A stretch of 17,594 nucleotides of DNA from Chromera velia (lineage: Eukaryota; Sar; Chromeraceae): the NCBI GenBank assembly GCA_018398765.1, contig JAHBMJ010000628.1:23897-41490 (forward strand), read 5' to 3'. The position numbers and the translations under genes are program-made. Below are positions 8,424 to 16,833 of this stretch, one piece after another; the stretch's first letter is position 1; each line of letters opens with the position of its first letter. The notes beneath the pieces are model-generated. The model was given only the letters and a program-made list of their open reading frames with translations. It had not been told where the DNA came from and searched no databases.

Positions 8424-9534
8424 GATTCATGGAAGAGAGAAGAGGGGAAGCCCTGGGAAACCGCTTCGAAAAAAAAAAAAACGCCGCTGGACGAGAAGGT
8501 TGAGGGGAGGAGCTCCCCCTCTCGGAGTAAAGGATTAAGACTACGTCGGGTATTCAGCCGGAAGGAAGAAGAGGAAGGCGTGCTGAGGGAAAGGGGGTGC
8601 AGAATGTGCAAGTCTTTCTTTTCTTGCCCTTCTCTTGTCAATGAAAATTTCACATACCAAAGCGAAAGAAAACAAAATCACCGGGGGAGAGAGAGGGACA
8701 AAGACGCTTTGGAGAGAGGAACATTAAAAAACAGGACAACTGGAAATGAAAAACAGGCGTGGAGGGATGTACCGACATGAATACACAAATACTAATATCA
8801 TATCGGAGGGAAGCAGAGGCAGAAAGAAATGGATGAGAGGAGCGGAACGTCTCGCTTGCCCTTGGCACACACCGAACGAAAGAGACGAAGATCCTCGCGG
8901 ACGAAGAGAGAAGCAGGTCTGGGTGAGCATGCAGAGAGAAGCAAGCGGTCACACATACATGGGGGGGGACTCGGAAATACATGACGTTTGAGAGAAAGGC
9001 ACGCTCTCATAAAAAAAAAGGACGGAGGAAGCGTGTATGGAGAGACCTGCCTTCATCTTTACTGGTTCTGGCTGCTGCGTCTGTTGCGCGCCTCTGCTTT
9101 CTTTGTTCTCCGAGGACGACCGCTTTTCCCTCACCCCCATTTTGATCGAACCAGACTAGGCAGGCAGGGGGGCGAGTGTCTTCTTCAAAGCACCACGAGA
9201 AAGTAAAACACACAGAAAGAAAGAGCTTTACCCGCAAGCTCCGGTTTTATACAAAAAATTAAAAAAGAATGCCAATGAAGCTCTCAATGGGAGAAGTGTG
9301 GAAGGATCCCTGATCTCACAGGTTGACGAACAGGCGAAATACAAAGATCAGTCACCAGCCTGCTCTCATACTGCCATGAGCGGTAACGCGAAGTTCTGAA
9401 TCGTGTAAGCAGAGCAACTCAGCATCTCCTCATTCTTCAGGAATGTACTGTCTTGCCAGGTATCCATCTTCGCAGCAGTTTCGTGTCTGACAGGCACGCT
9501 ATTAACACTCGGAGACGCTTAGTTCCTTTCTGGC
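8424..9534. other. Left part of the divergent spacer, no confident gene
   Basis: Between the minus-strand start candidate and the GC-rich block I see only short frames, a 13-A run at about 8468, and the possible exon at 9047-9140. No convincing conserved protein, RNA gene or repeat was recognised. The 5' untranslated region and promoter of the minus-strand gene are expected here but cannot be pinned down. Confidence 0.5.
9047..9140 (-). CDS. Possible upstream 5' exon in front of the dual-PAS gene
   Basis: An ATG at 9140 in the context AAAATGG opens a hydrophilic frame (MGVREKRSSSENKESRG, then QQTQQPEPVKMKA) and reaches a GTCTCT donor at 9046 in phase 1. The composition looks like an exon N-terminus. 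Its phase does not match the phase-0 acceptor at 8319, and I found no intermediate exon that reconciles them. It could belong to the dual-PAS gene through an unseen exon, to another transcript, or be chance. Confidence 0.25.
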
Positions 9535-9725
9535 CGGCCGGAGACGCCTTCCGTCAAGTTATACCCATGCTGCGCGCCCGGCCGCCGCCGGCCGGGGGTC
9601 GACCATGCTGCTAGCTAGGGAGCCGGCCGTGCATGGGCGCGCGCCGCCGCGCCTCAAAAGTGAATCTGTGGCGCGCCGCGCGCTCGAAGTCAAAAATATT
9701 ATTTAAATTTAAATTTAAATTATTA
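9535..9725. promoter_or_regulatory. GC-rich palindrome cluster with an AT-only palindrome in the divergent spacer
   Basis: Contains GGCCGGCCG at about 9533, a stem-loop at 9577-9596 (CCCGGCC and GGCCGGG around a six-base loop), a CCCATGC/GCATGGG pair (9564-9570 with 9631-9637), GCGCGC runs, and a perfect 20-nt AT palindrome made of ATTTAA units at 9701-9720. It sits between two divergent genes, so a regulatory role is plausible. That is inference from position. Confidence 0.4.
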
Positions 9726-9740
9726 ATAGTAGCGCGCGCG

Positions 9741-10154
9741 CGGCGCAATGCCTGTAAAGCCCGCGGCGTTTGTGGGTAAACGCCGCGGGGCCGCGGAGCG
9801 GCCCCACTCTGATGCGGGGCGCCCGAAGGGCGCTCCGCGGCGCGCCGCGGAGGAAAGTTTCCTCGTGTCCGCGCCGCGCCGCGGAGCGACTTTCCAAGCT
9901 TTTAGCTACTCTATGGAGCCCCGCGGCAAACCATTCACAGACTTGTCGCATAGAAAAGAGCCTGAGTCCCGAAAATTTCTGGCGCCTGCGGCGCAAATTG
10001 TTCGTTTTATGACTATATGTTGGCAGGGCAGGCCGGGGGGGCGGGGAAGGGTGCGCCGCGCCGCGGAGGGAGACCGGAAAGAGGCCGCGGCGCAGCCGCG
10101 GACCAAATTGAAGAGCCCCGCGGTCAAAATGGCGGCTTTACAGGCATTGGCGCC
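9741..10154. repeat. GC-rich element bounded by inverted repeats
   Basis: AATGCCTGTAAAGCC at 9747-9761 is perfectly inverted at 10134-10148. The match extends outward through GCGCCG with one gap, giving about 21-bp ends. The interior repeats CGCCGCGGAG several times (near 9845, 9877 and 10057) and carries short hairpins, including a GAGGAAA/TTTCCTC stem around 9857. It has no credible coding capacity. It may be a non-autonomous mobile element or a structured regulatory block. No target-site duplication was clear. Confidence 0.55.
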
Positions 10155-10215
10155 GCGGCGGACCTGCATGAGCTCGGACTATATTAATAAAGCACACGGA
10201 AGTCGCCACAAACAT

Positions 10216-10261
10216 CGATATATATATCGCCACACGCTCTCGCTGATTGGATGCTGATTGG
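10216..10261 (+). promoter_or_regulatory. Possible proximal promoter of the VIT-VWA gene
   Basis: A perfect 14-nt palindrome (CGATATATATATCG, 10216-10229) is followed by two copies of GCTGATTGG (10242-10250 and 10253-10261). ATTGG is the reverse of a CCAAT box. These lie 160-205 nt before the ATG, a usual distance for promoter elements. Function in this lineage is unproven. Confidence 0.35.
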
Positions 10262-10420
10262 CCTGAAATCCTTCAATTCCTTGCACACTCACAGCTGTTG
10301 GTTCTTCCACCGCCAGACTGACCCGCACAGCTCATCAACCCCTTTCAATTGCCCTCTTTCAGTTTTCACGAAAATCCGTCTACTTCTGTCGGGTTGGCGT
10401 CTCGTGTGCCCAGCAAAAGC

Positions 10421-10510
10421 ATGTCTCCTCGGTTTGTCTCTGCCATTCCCCCTTTGGCAGCCCTCGTGATTGTATTTTCCGGAAGAAGTTCTGCGTCTAT
10501 CAGCGATGCA
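10421..10510 (+). CDS. Exon 1 of the VIT-VWA gene: signal peptide
   Basis: Thirty codons from ATG to an excellent GTGAGC donor at 10511. The product has a short basic start, a hydrophobic core (PPLAALVIVF) and small residues (SSASIS) suited to signal peptidase. Without this splice the frame reads on to a stop at 10735 and never reaches VIT. Confidence 0.75.
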
Positions 10511-13058
10511 GTGAGCGGTGGCCCTGCTCACCTCAGCTACCCGGGTTTGTACTACTTCCGTTGGCCCTACCTCTACGACAACTGCTGTGCTGCACCTGCA
10601 ATCCTGCACCATGGAGTATGCCCTGTCTTCCAAGGGCATGTCTTCCAGATACTTGTCAGAACACCACCCCCTCCCCCTCTCCCTCGCCTGGGAACGAAAT
10701 GGCGTCCCAAAATTTCACGTTCCCTGTTCCTTTGAAGTCCTCACGCTCGTCTGTGAAGATGGTGGACCTGGTCGCAGAGGTCACGTTCTCTCAGACATTC
10801 CAGAACGTGGAGGTGAGTGACTTGGAGGCAAAGTACGTCTTCCCTCTGGTAGAGAACGCAGCAGTCAGCGGCTTCAAGGCCTTCCTCAACGGCACGGTAG
10901 TAGAGGGAAGAGTGGAAGGACGAGAACAGGCAAGGAAAACTTACGAAGTCGCCGTAGAAGGGGGGGACTCGGCGTTCCTTCTTGAACAGCACATGCCCGA
11001 CGTTTTCGAAATCTCAGGTGAGTTGGTGGGCCGATATACTTTCCTGTATACGGGTCTGACTTGCCTGTGTGGTGTCCTGTCTGTCCGCCTGCCGCTTTGC
11101 CGCTGTCTGTTGTGCGTCTTTTTTGATCATCATGCAGGCGTTCGAAGACTCATCTGAAAAGTGTTCTTCCTGCCCTGCCTTCCTCTGGGCTGGACTGCAA
11201 GGTCGTCACTTTTCTTTTTTGTTTTCTGCTTTGCCGAACCTCTGATCCTCCCTGATTCTGAATTCCGTCTCTTGGTGAAGTTTTTTGATTTGCTCGCCGG
11301 TTTTTCCATTTGGTCGGTGGACAGGAACTCTTGAACGAGTGTCGGAATGAACGTAAACAAATCCTCATTGTATCCAAATCCGCTGTGCTGACAAACTGCA
11401 GTCGGTCGGCTGTTGCCTGGTGAGGAGGTGAAGATCGAGATCTCATACGTTTTCGACGTCAAGTTCGCAGACGGACGCGCTCGGCTGATCCTTCCAACAG
11501 CAATCGCTCCCCGGTGTGAGTCTTTTTTCGTGCCTGTTCCCTTATTTTTTCCTTTTTGGTTCTTGATATCGTCGCGATTGTTCTACAGCTTTACTGTCTG
11601 TCACTGCTCTCGCCTGTCCCTTGCCACTTCCTGAGGTGATTCTTTTGGTGTTGCCTACCCACTCCCTGATTCTTCTTCTCCTTTTTCTGTCCCCGCCATC
11701 TCTATCTCGATCACTCTTTCTTTTTTCCTCCATTTGCAGACTCCCCGGAAGGCTTTGACCTCCCCGACTTCTACGAAGACGTCGTCTACAACACTGTCAG
11801 TCACTCAATACAGTCAGCGTGCGTAAGTACTTCTATCTATCTTCTGCATTCCAGGGCTTGAGATGGCGTCCCCCCCTTTCCTCGCTCACACCCATTTGCC
11901 GGAGGGCAGGCTGAAGAGAGAGGGTCTCCTCAATATCGCAACGTCTTTTGGCTTTCTTTCCTTCCGAGGTTCTCTTCCTTCCTTTCCTGCATTCATTTTT
12001 CTGAGCCGCTCTCCCCAAGCTATCTTTCTATGCCACGATAAGATTGTGTCGCGCATTTAAAACGGACACTCGAACAATACCTGCATGCAGGGCAACAACG
12101 GCACTGGGAACTTCTCAACAAACAACGCTACCTACTCTGCCGACGTCGCCATCGAGAGGAAAGGAGGCCAGAGAATTGCCTCAGTGTCGAGCCCCTCTCA
12201 CCCCCACCTCTCTTCTTCCGCTGTAATCGCACCAGACTCACTCGCCGCCTCCTTCACCTTCCCGCCCCAGAACCTATCCCACAACGCCACCGATTTTGTC
12301 CTCGCTGTTGACATGGACGGCGCGCAGCCTCCTCAAATCGTCTGGGAAGTCGCACCCGACGGGCAGAGTGTTGCTGCGATGCTCACCCTGGTTCCCGCCT
12401 TCACCAACTCGGAGGAGATCAAACCTGAGATTGTTTTTGTCACTGACATCTCGGGCTCGATGTGGGGAGGCAAGATCGTGACTGCTCGCACAGCTCTCGA
12501 ACTTTTCCTTCGTTCTCTTCCCACTGACTCTTACTTCAACATCATCGCGTTTAACCACGATTACAAAAGATTCAGCTCTACAGCAAGCCGAAAGTACACT
12601 GCAGAGAGCCTCGGGGAGGCAGAGAATTGGGTGGCCGCAAATATTCTGGCAGGTGGGGGCACCGAGATTCTCCAACCTCTTCAGTTCGTTGAGACCATGC
12701 CTCCTGTGGAAGGCTATGCTCGTCAAGTCATAGTCCTCACAGACGGTCAGGTGACGAATACGGACCAGGTCGTGGAGCTGGTCGGAAGGACAGCAGAGAC
12801 TACTCGATACTTCACAAGTCAGTCAGTCAGTCAGTGAATCAATGAGTGTGGGAGCCCGTCAGTCAGTCAGAACGAATCGTATTCCTCCTCTGAGTGTTCA
12901 GGGAACCATACGAATGAAACAAGGAGAGAGTTTTCCCTTTAATTTTTGGGTGCGGCTACCGATTTCTCCTCGACCTACCTACCTCATTCGATGATCGAAG
13001 TTTGCTCTTTAACTTTCCATCTCTGTCCTTTTCTCTTCTGAGCATATTTTTCCTTCGT

Positions 13059-13101
<43 letters not shown>

Positions 13102-14727
13102 GCTGTCTGTGCGTCTATAAGTGTACGTCTTTGACTCTCTGTCTGTCTGTATCGTTTCTATTTATGTCCATGTGTGTGTATGTGTCTGGATGCAGTCGGT
13201 GTCGGCTCTGGAGCGAGTCGTGACTTGATTGCTCGCGTGGCGTTGGTCGGTCGTGGTCACGAGGAAAACGTTCGGGACGGTGAGAACTGTCGCATGGCTG
13301 TCATGGCACAACTCGAGAGGGCCATTCACGCATCTGTCAACGACCTCTCCATCCAATGGCCAGAGGCAGGAAAGATCTTCCAGAGAGCCCATCCGAGTTC
13401 TTCTCCTTCTGCAGCAGCTGCTGCTGCTGAAGAAGAAGAAGAAGAAGAAGAAGAAGAAAGAGGAGACCGAAGATTTCTACAGACAGGTGGAGGAGGGGGG
13501 TCTGCCCTTTCCTTCTGGTCCCCTGCAGCTGCTGCTGCTGTCTCTCCTTCAACACGCCCCTCCCTCCGTGGAAGCGCACCCACATCCACCTCTAGCCCTC
13601 GTGCCACCCCCCTTACCACTGCCCCAGAAACTGAACAGACACAGACAGAGACCAATGCGACTTCGGTGCAACCCAGTGTGCCTGAGTTTTTCTCCGCCCC
13701 CTCCCCACCCCCCGCTGTGTACTCGAACAAGCATCTGACCCTCTACGCTCTGTGGACCGCCCCCCCCTCCTCTCTGAATCAGACCGCGCTTTCTGATTCT
13801 TCCCTGTCCGTCTCTCTGAGCGGCACTCTGGCAGGTGCGTCAATAGGCCTGTCAGCTGAAATGAACGACACCGGCAGAGAGCCCGACGCTGTCGGGATTA
13901 TCCACCATATGGCAACGCGTGCCGTTCTGCGAGACCTTCGTGAAAGGGACCTTCAGGGTCTCCTCTCAGAGGAAGAGAAGAAGGGGGCGCAGGTGCTCGG
14001 GATGCGATTCGGTTTAGCGTCTGAGTGGATTTCGTGGGTAGCCACTCTGGAGAGACAGGGGGGTGCAGAGGAACCCTCAGCCGTCATCTCACGCACATTC
14101 CCACAACCAGGAGGGTACGGGTATGCAGCTCCAGCGGGGGGATATGGAACGTCGGTCTACGGCTTTGGCTCACCTTTGGCGTACGGTTCAGTCGGTTGGA
14201 GTGGGTATGGGTATGCAGGTATGGCTCTCTCACCTCCACAAGTTAAGCATCACACCTACAGCTACGGCTATGGCTATGGGGGACCTGTTGTGACAACAAC
14301 GACGACTCCGACGCCTTCTTCGTCTGCTGCTGGAACTGGAATGATGGCTCTGATCCAGCTGCAGGAATTTGAGGGATTTTTTTCCTTTGCAGATGCTCAC
14401 AGGATTCGTGTGGCTACAGAGGAAGACTTAGACGTGCAATCAGCAGAACTGATGAATACAGTAACGGATGCTCTGAGCCGGTTGACGAGAGTTCCGATCA
14501 CAAATCCCTCGAGAGTTCCGACCACGTTCTCGCTGCCCGACTTTGTCGCGACGGTCGGGGCCGTTGCGTGGCTTGAGGCGGACCCGATCCGTGCTGTGGC
14601 GTCTCGTTTCGTGGTGCAAAAAGCCAGGTCGTGGTTGAGAGCCAAAATGATTGAGGTTGGTGCGACGGAGTACGCGGCGTCTGTTGATTCTCTTGTCGGT
14701 GCGGCGAGGGGAACCCTTGGTTTTTGA
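10421..14727 (+). CDS. Secreted VIT and von Willebrand factor A domain protein (ITIH/VWA5A-like)
   Basis: Exons 10421-10510, 10660-11017, 11402-11515, 11740-11822, 12091-12817 and 13196-14727 join in phase to about 967 residues. A signal peptide (MSPRFVSAIPPLAALVIVFS) is followed by a VIT domain (about residues 45-190) ending LLPGEEVKIEISYVF and PTAIAPRY. The VWA domain carries a complete metal-ion site: DISGS near residue 334, the threonine of GGGT near 406 and the aspartate of VLTDGQ near 433. VWA ends with YFTIGVGSGASRDLI, a family hallmark. Then come an Ala/Glu/Ser/Pro-rich insertion (about 522-633), a Gly/Tyr-rich segment (about 762-824) and a C-terminal region (LIQLQEFEGFFSF, then VVQKARSWL) like the tail of VWA5A/ITIH proteins. 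Family members are matrix or adhesion proteins in animals; in protists the role is unknown. Several N-x-S/T sites fit secretion. The partner is unknown. Confidence 0.9.
10660..11017 (+). CDS. Exon 2 of the VIT-VWA gene: most of the VIT domain
   Basis: Acceptor TTGTCAG, donor GTGAGT, phase 0 to phase 1. It encodes a Ser/Pro linker, then VIT strands (VDLVAEVTFSQTFQN, AKYVFPLVENAAVSGF, EGREQARKTYEVAV, AFLLEQHMPDVFEI). The F-P-L and A-x-x-x-Y-x-x-A signatures of VIT are both present. Confidence 0.88.
11402..11515 (+). CDS. Exon 3 of the VIT-VWA gene: end of VIT
   Basis: Acceptor ACTGCAG, donor GTGAGT, phase 1 to phase 1. It encodes VGRLLPGEEVKIEISYVFD and ends LPTAIAPR, with the tyrosine completed in the next exon. 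This is the classic close of a VIT domain. Confidence 0.88.
11740..11822 (+). CDS. Exon 4 of the VIT-VWA gene, with two possible donors
   Basis: The acceptor is TTTGCAG. Two phase-0 donors are available: GTCAGT at 11796 and GTAAGT at 11823. They differ by nine codons (VSHSIQSAC). The product is SPEGFDLPDFYEDVVYNT with or without that tail. The shorter form reads more smoothly into the next exon; the longer has the stronger donor. Confidence 0.7.
12091..12817 (+). CDS. Exon 5 of the VIT-VWA gene: inter-domain region and VWA core
   Basis: The acceptor is GCATGCAG and the donor GTCAGT lies at the head of a GTCA array; phase 0 to phase 1. It starts with an Asn/Gly/Thr-rich stretch containing glycosylation sequons. 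Then comes VWA: PEIVFVTDISGSMWGGKIV, YFNIIAFNHDYKRFS, LAGGGTEILQPL and QVIVLTDGQVTNTD. Confidence 0.92.
12818..12838. repeat. GTCA array at the exon 5 donor
   Basis: Five GTCA units whose first unit is the splice donor of exon 5. Another GTCA cluster sits at 12857-12869. Confidence 0.85.
13066..13098. repeat. CT microsatellite
   Basis: A run of about 16 CT units in the last intron of the VIT-VWA gene, about 100 nt before its acceptor. It could serve as an extended pyrimidine tract. Confidence 0.92.
13196..14727 (+). CDS. Exon 6 of the VIT-VWA gene: VWA end, low-complexity insertions, C-terminal domain
   Basis: The acceptor is GGATGCAG; the frame ends at TGA 14725-14727. It completes VWA (IGVGSGASRDLIARVALVGR). 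It then holds an Ala7-Glu run from a CTG/GAA compound microsatellite (13411-13459), a Ser/Pro/Thr linker, a beta-rich segment (HLTLYALWTAPPSS), a Gly/Tyr-rich stretch with repeated GYGYAG/YGYGYGG units, and a helical tail with FVATVGAVAWLEADPIRAVA. Confidence 0.9.
13411..13459 (+). repeat. Coding CTG/GAA compound microsatellite
   Basis: GCAGCAGCTGCTGCTGCT followed by about ten GAA units, in frame in exon 6, producing an alanine run followed by a glutamate run. Length is likely variable between strains. Confidence 0.92.
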
Positions 14728-15570
14728 ATTTAATTGAGAGGAGACAGCTAGGTGAATTGGTCTGTTGGAAAGAGAGCTGAGACGAGAAATGTGAAGCAAT
14801 ACAGCATGCAGAGTACAGAGGAGACAACATGTCTCACTCTGGCAACGGATGGATATTGATTCAGGACGAAGGTGCGGAAAGATGTGAAAATTTGCGAAGG
14901 AAGAAGAAGGCTACGAAGGTGGGCCGACGGAAGAGAAGAGAAGAGCAGGGCGTCGCGCATCTGGGGGGGCTTTTTATGCGGCTAGGGTTATTGTGTGTGT
15001 GCGTGTGTGTGTGTGTGTGTGTGAGTGTGCGTGTGTCCGTGTTCGTGTTTGGGTCTGTATCTGTGTCTGTGTGTTGGTGTGTCCCAACGAGCATGCACAG
15101 TCATGACCAGAAAGGCAAGAAAGCATCGATGCTCTTTTGGTCACTGTGTGCATCCATCCATCCATTCGCATGTATGTTTGGCCGTCTTTTTGTTTGATTG
15201 TCCACGATTGGCTGAAGTGCAACAAACCTGTGTTCCTTAAGAAAATTCAAGTGCGAGATCGATTCATTCAGGAGTCTTGACATCGACATGGCTCGAAGTG
15301 TGTGTATATCTTCTCTTTTTGCTGTAACTCTTTGCACTGTTCTTTGTTTGGTTTCCCTGGCGTTCAATCTTGTTTGGAAGTATGCGCAGAGCAATTTTTC
15401 AGTCCATGTCTGGCATCATCGTCTGCGCCACTCACGCGTCGGGATGGTGGCGGGGCATATTGTGCATACAGTCATCATGTGCGAACGGAAAAGAGGCGAG
15501 TGCCTTGTCCAGCCGCGTACAAGATTCCCCTCTTCGCCTTATCGGTCGATCCTTGCACATGATATTTAGA
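14728..15570. other. Downstream spacer of the VIT-VWA gene with a GT microsatellite
   Basis: GT/GTGC/TCTG repeats occupy 14992-15080. No clear polyadenylation signal was recognised. A plus-strand frame at 15288-15569 (93 codons) begins with a hydrophobic run (FAVTLCTVLCLVSLAFNLVW) and could encode a small membrane peptide. It has no recognisable family or context, so I do not call it a gene. Confidence 0.5.
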
Positions 15571-16085
15571 TGCAATTCTCATATGCAATTATACATTTTT
15601 AAAAACCCATAGTTACCCACTAGAAAATCCAAATTTAAAATGTTGTATCACTCTGCTCAGAGTCTGCTGATCATTCTATTCAGACGCAGACTAAAAAAAA
15701 AGAAAGAAAGTAAATTATAAAAATAGTAGAGTTTTAATTCTGCTTTATTGCCTCATATTTAAGTGTGTGCAAGCCTAGGTGCAAGCATTATTGCCATATG
15801 GTGGTGAGAATAAGACGTGCATAGCTAATGCTAGAGCTAATGCTAACGTACTGGCATTTTCTCTTATGAGTTTGATGAGTAAGAAGTTAAACTAGAAGGT
15901 AAAACCAGATAAGCTATATTTCTAGCTATATTAAATCTGATTTAGGTCAATCATCATAAGACTTATTACAGCCTGAGATATTTAAAAAAGAATAAAAAAA
16001 AACAACGGTGAGAATCAGGGTCTCATGCTCACTAGTAAGACGCTTACATATATTTCTGAACAGAATCTAAATTAGTATAATTATA
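15571..16085. other. AT-rich non-coding stretch at the start of the transposon-debris block
   Basis: Base composition turns sharply AT-rich near 15570. There is no long frame on either strand. A 12-nt-period repeat of AGCTAATGCT occurs at 15823-15844. It is probably decayed mobile-element sequence, but no family could be recognised. Confidence 0.5.
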
Positions 16086-16480
16086 CTACCTAGGGAGACA
16101 AAATTAATGCATATTTTTTTTTAAAAAAACAAAGATTTGAGTTTGTCAGATAAAAGGGGCGGCGTTGGACTAAGCTGACCAAGTAGACTTAATGAAGACT
16201 TATGCTAACTAGTTGGGTCCTACGGGCCTCACATTGGGTCAAAAATTTAGTTTGAAGTCCTTAATTTTTTTTTCAAATTCCTAGAGCGCTCCTAGACTAC
16301 CATTTTTTCAATTTTACAGATTTAACATATAAAACAAAACGACAGAGCTATGTACAAATAAGAAGTCATCTTTTAGTCTGACGTTAAATTACTTTTACTA
16401 GGGTGTCATAAGCCCATGATGATTGTGTTGAAGATATGCTTCCTGGATATGATATGCATTAATTTTGTCCCCCTAGGTAG
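16086..16480. mobile_element. Non-autonomous inverted-repeat element (MITE-like) flanked by TA
   Basis: CTACCTAGGG and the following bases at 16086-16114 are inverted at 16452-16480 with one mismatch. Both ends are flanked by TA (16084-16085 and 16481-16482), as expected of the target duplication of Tc1/mariner-type elements. The 395-bp interior has no frame and is AT-rich. Identity as a mariner-related MITE is inferred from ends, flanks and size; no transposase is present. Confidence 0.7.
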
Positions 16481-16508
16481 TACGTCTGCATGAAAAATAA
16501 TATATTTA

Positions 16509-16778
16509 TTTAGGCGCTGCACATAAAAAAAAAGAAGAGAAAAAATGAGTTTCCCTAACTTTTTTTTCTTTTTTTTTTTTTATGTCAAAAGCTTGGTCAA
16601 AATTTAAGTAAACTTCCTGAATGGGTGGAAAAGTAACTTTAGGACTCAATTGGGAGTCAAAAATTACTCTTTTCTTTTTGGAAGCACTTGAAAAAAATAA
16701 TTTTAAAAAAAGAAAAAAAAATAGGCCTCCCCAATTAACTTTTTTTTTCTTTTTTTTTTTCATATATGCGGCGCCTAG
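16509..16778. mobile_element. Second, weaker inverted-repeat element
   Basis: TAGGCGCTGCACATA followed by an A-run near 16511 is inverted as a T-run plus CATATATGCGGCGCCTA ending at 16777. ATATTTA occurs directly on both sides (16502-16508 and 16779-16785), a possible target-site duplication of 7-8 bp. The inside is dominated by A and T homopolymers and a poorly matched internal repeat. It could be a small hAT-type MITE; the ends are imperfect. Confidence 0.45.
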
Positions 16779-16833
16779 ATATTTACTAGGATATTTATGA
16801 ACATTGTACATAATTGTGCTTTTTTGGGGCCTG

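Noticed and set aside
9715-10257. Frames through the GC-rich inverted-repeat element
   Set aside because: They are Arg/Ala-rich on both strands, as expected from repeated CGCCGCGGAG. No domain or start context supports coding.
10511-10735. Unspliced continuation of VIT-VWA exon 1 to the stop at 10735
   Set aside because: It gives a Pro/Arg-rich tail with no homology. The GTGAGC donor and in-phase acceptor at 10659 restore the VIT domain.
15288-15569. 93-codon plus-strand frame with a hydrophobic start
   Set aside because: No family, no conserved motif, overlapping equally long frames in other phases, and no flanking splice or polyadenylation signals. Recorded only as a possibility.
16506-16811. 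Minus-strand frame of 101 codons within the second inverted-repeat element
   Set aside because: It is mostly Lys and Phe from A and T homopolymers and spans both ends of the element, so it is not a gene.
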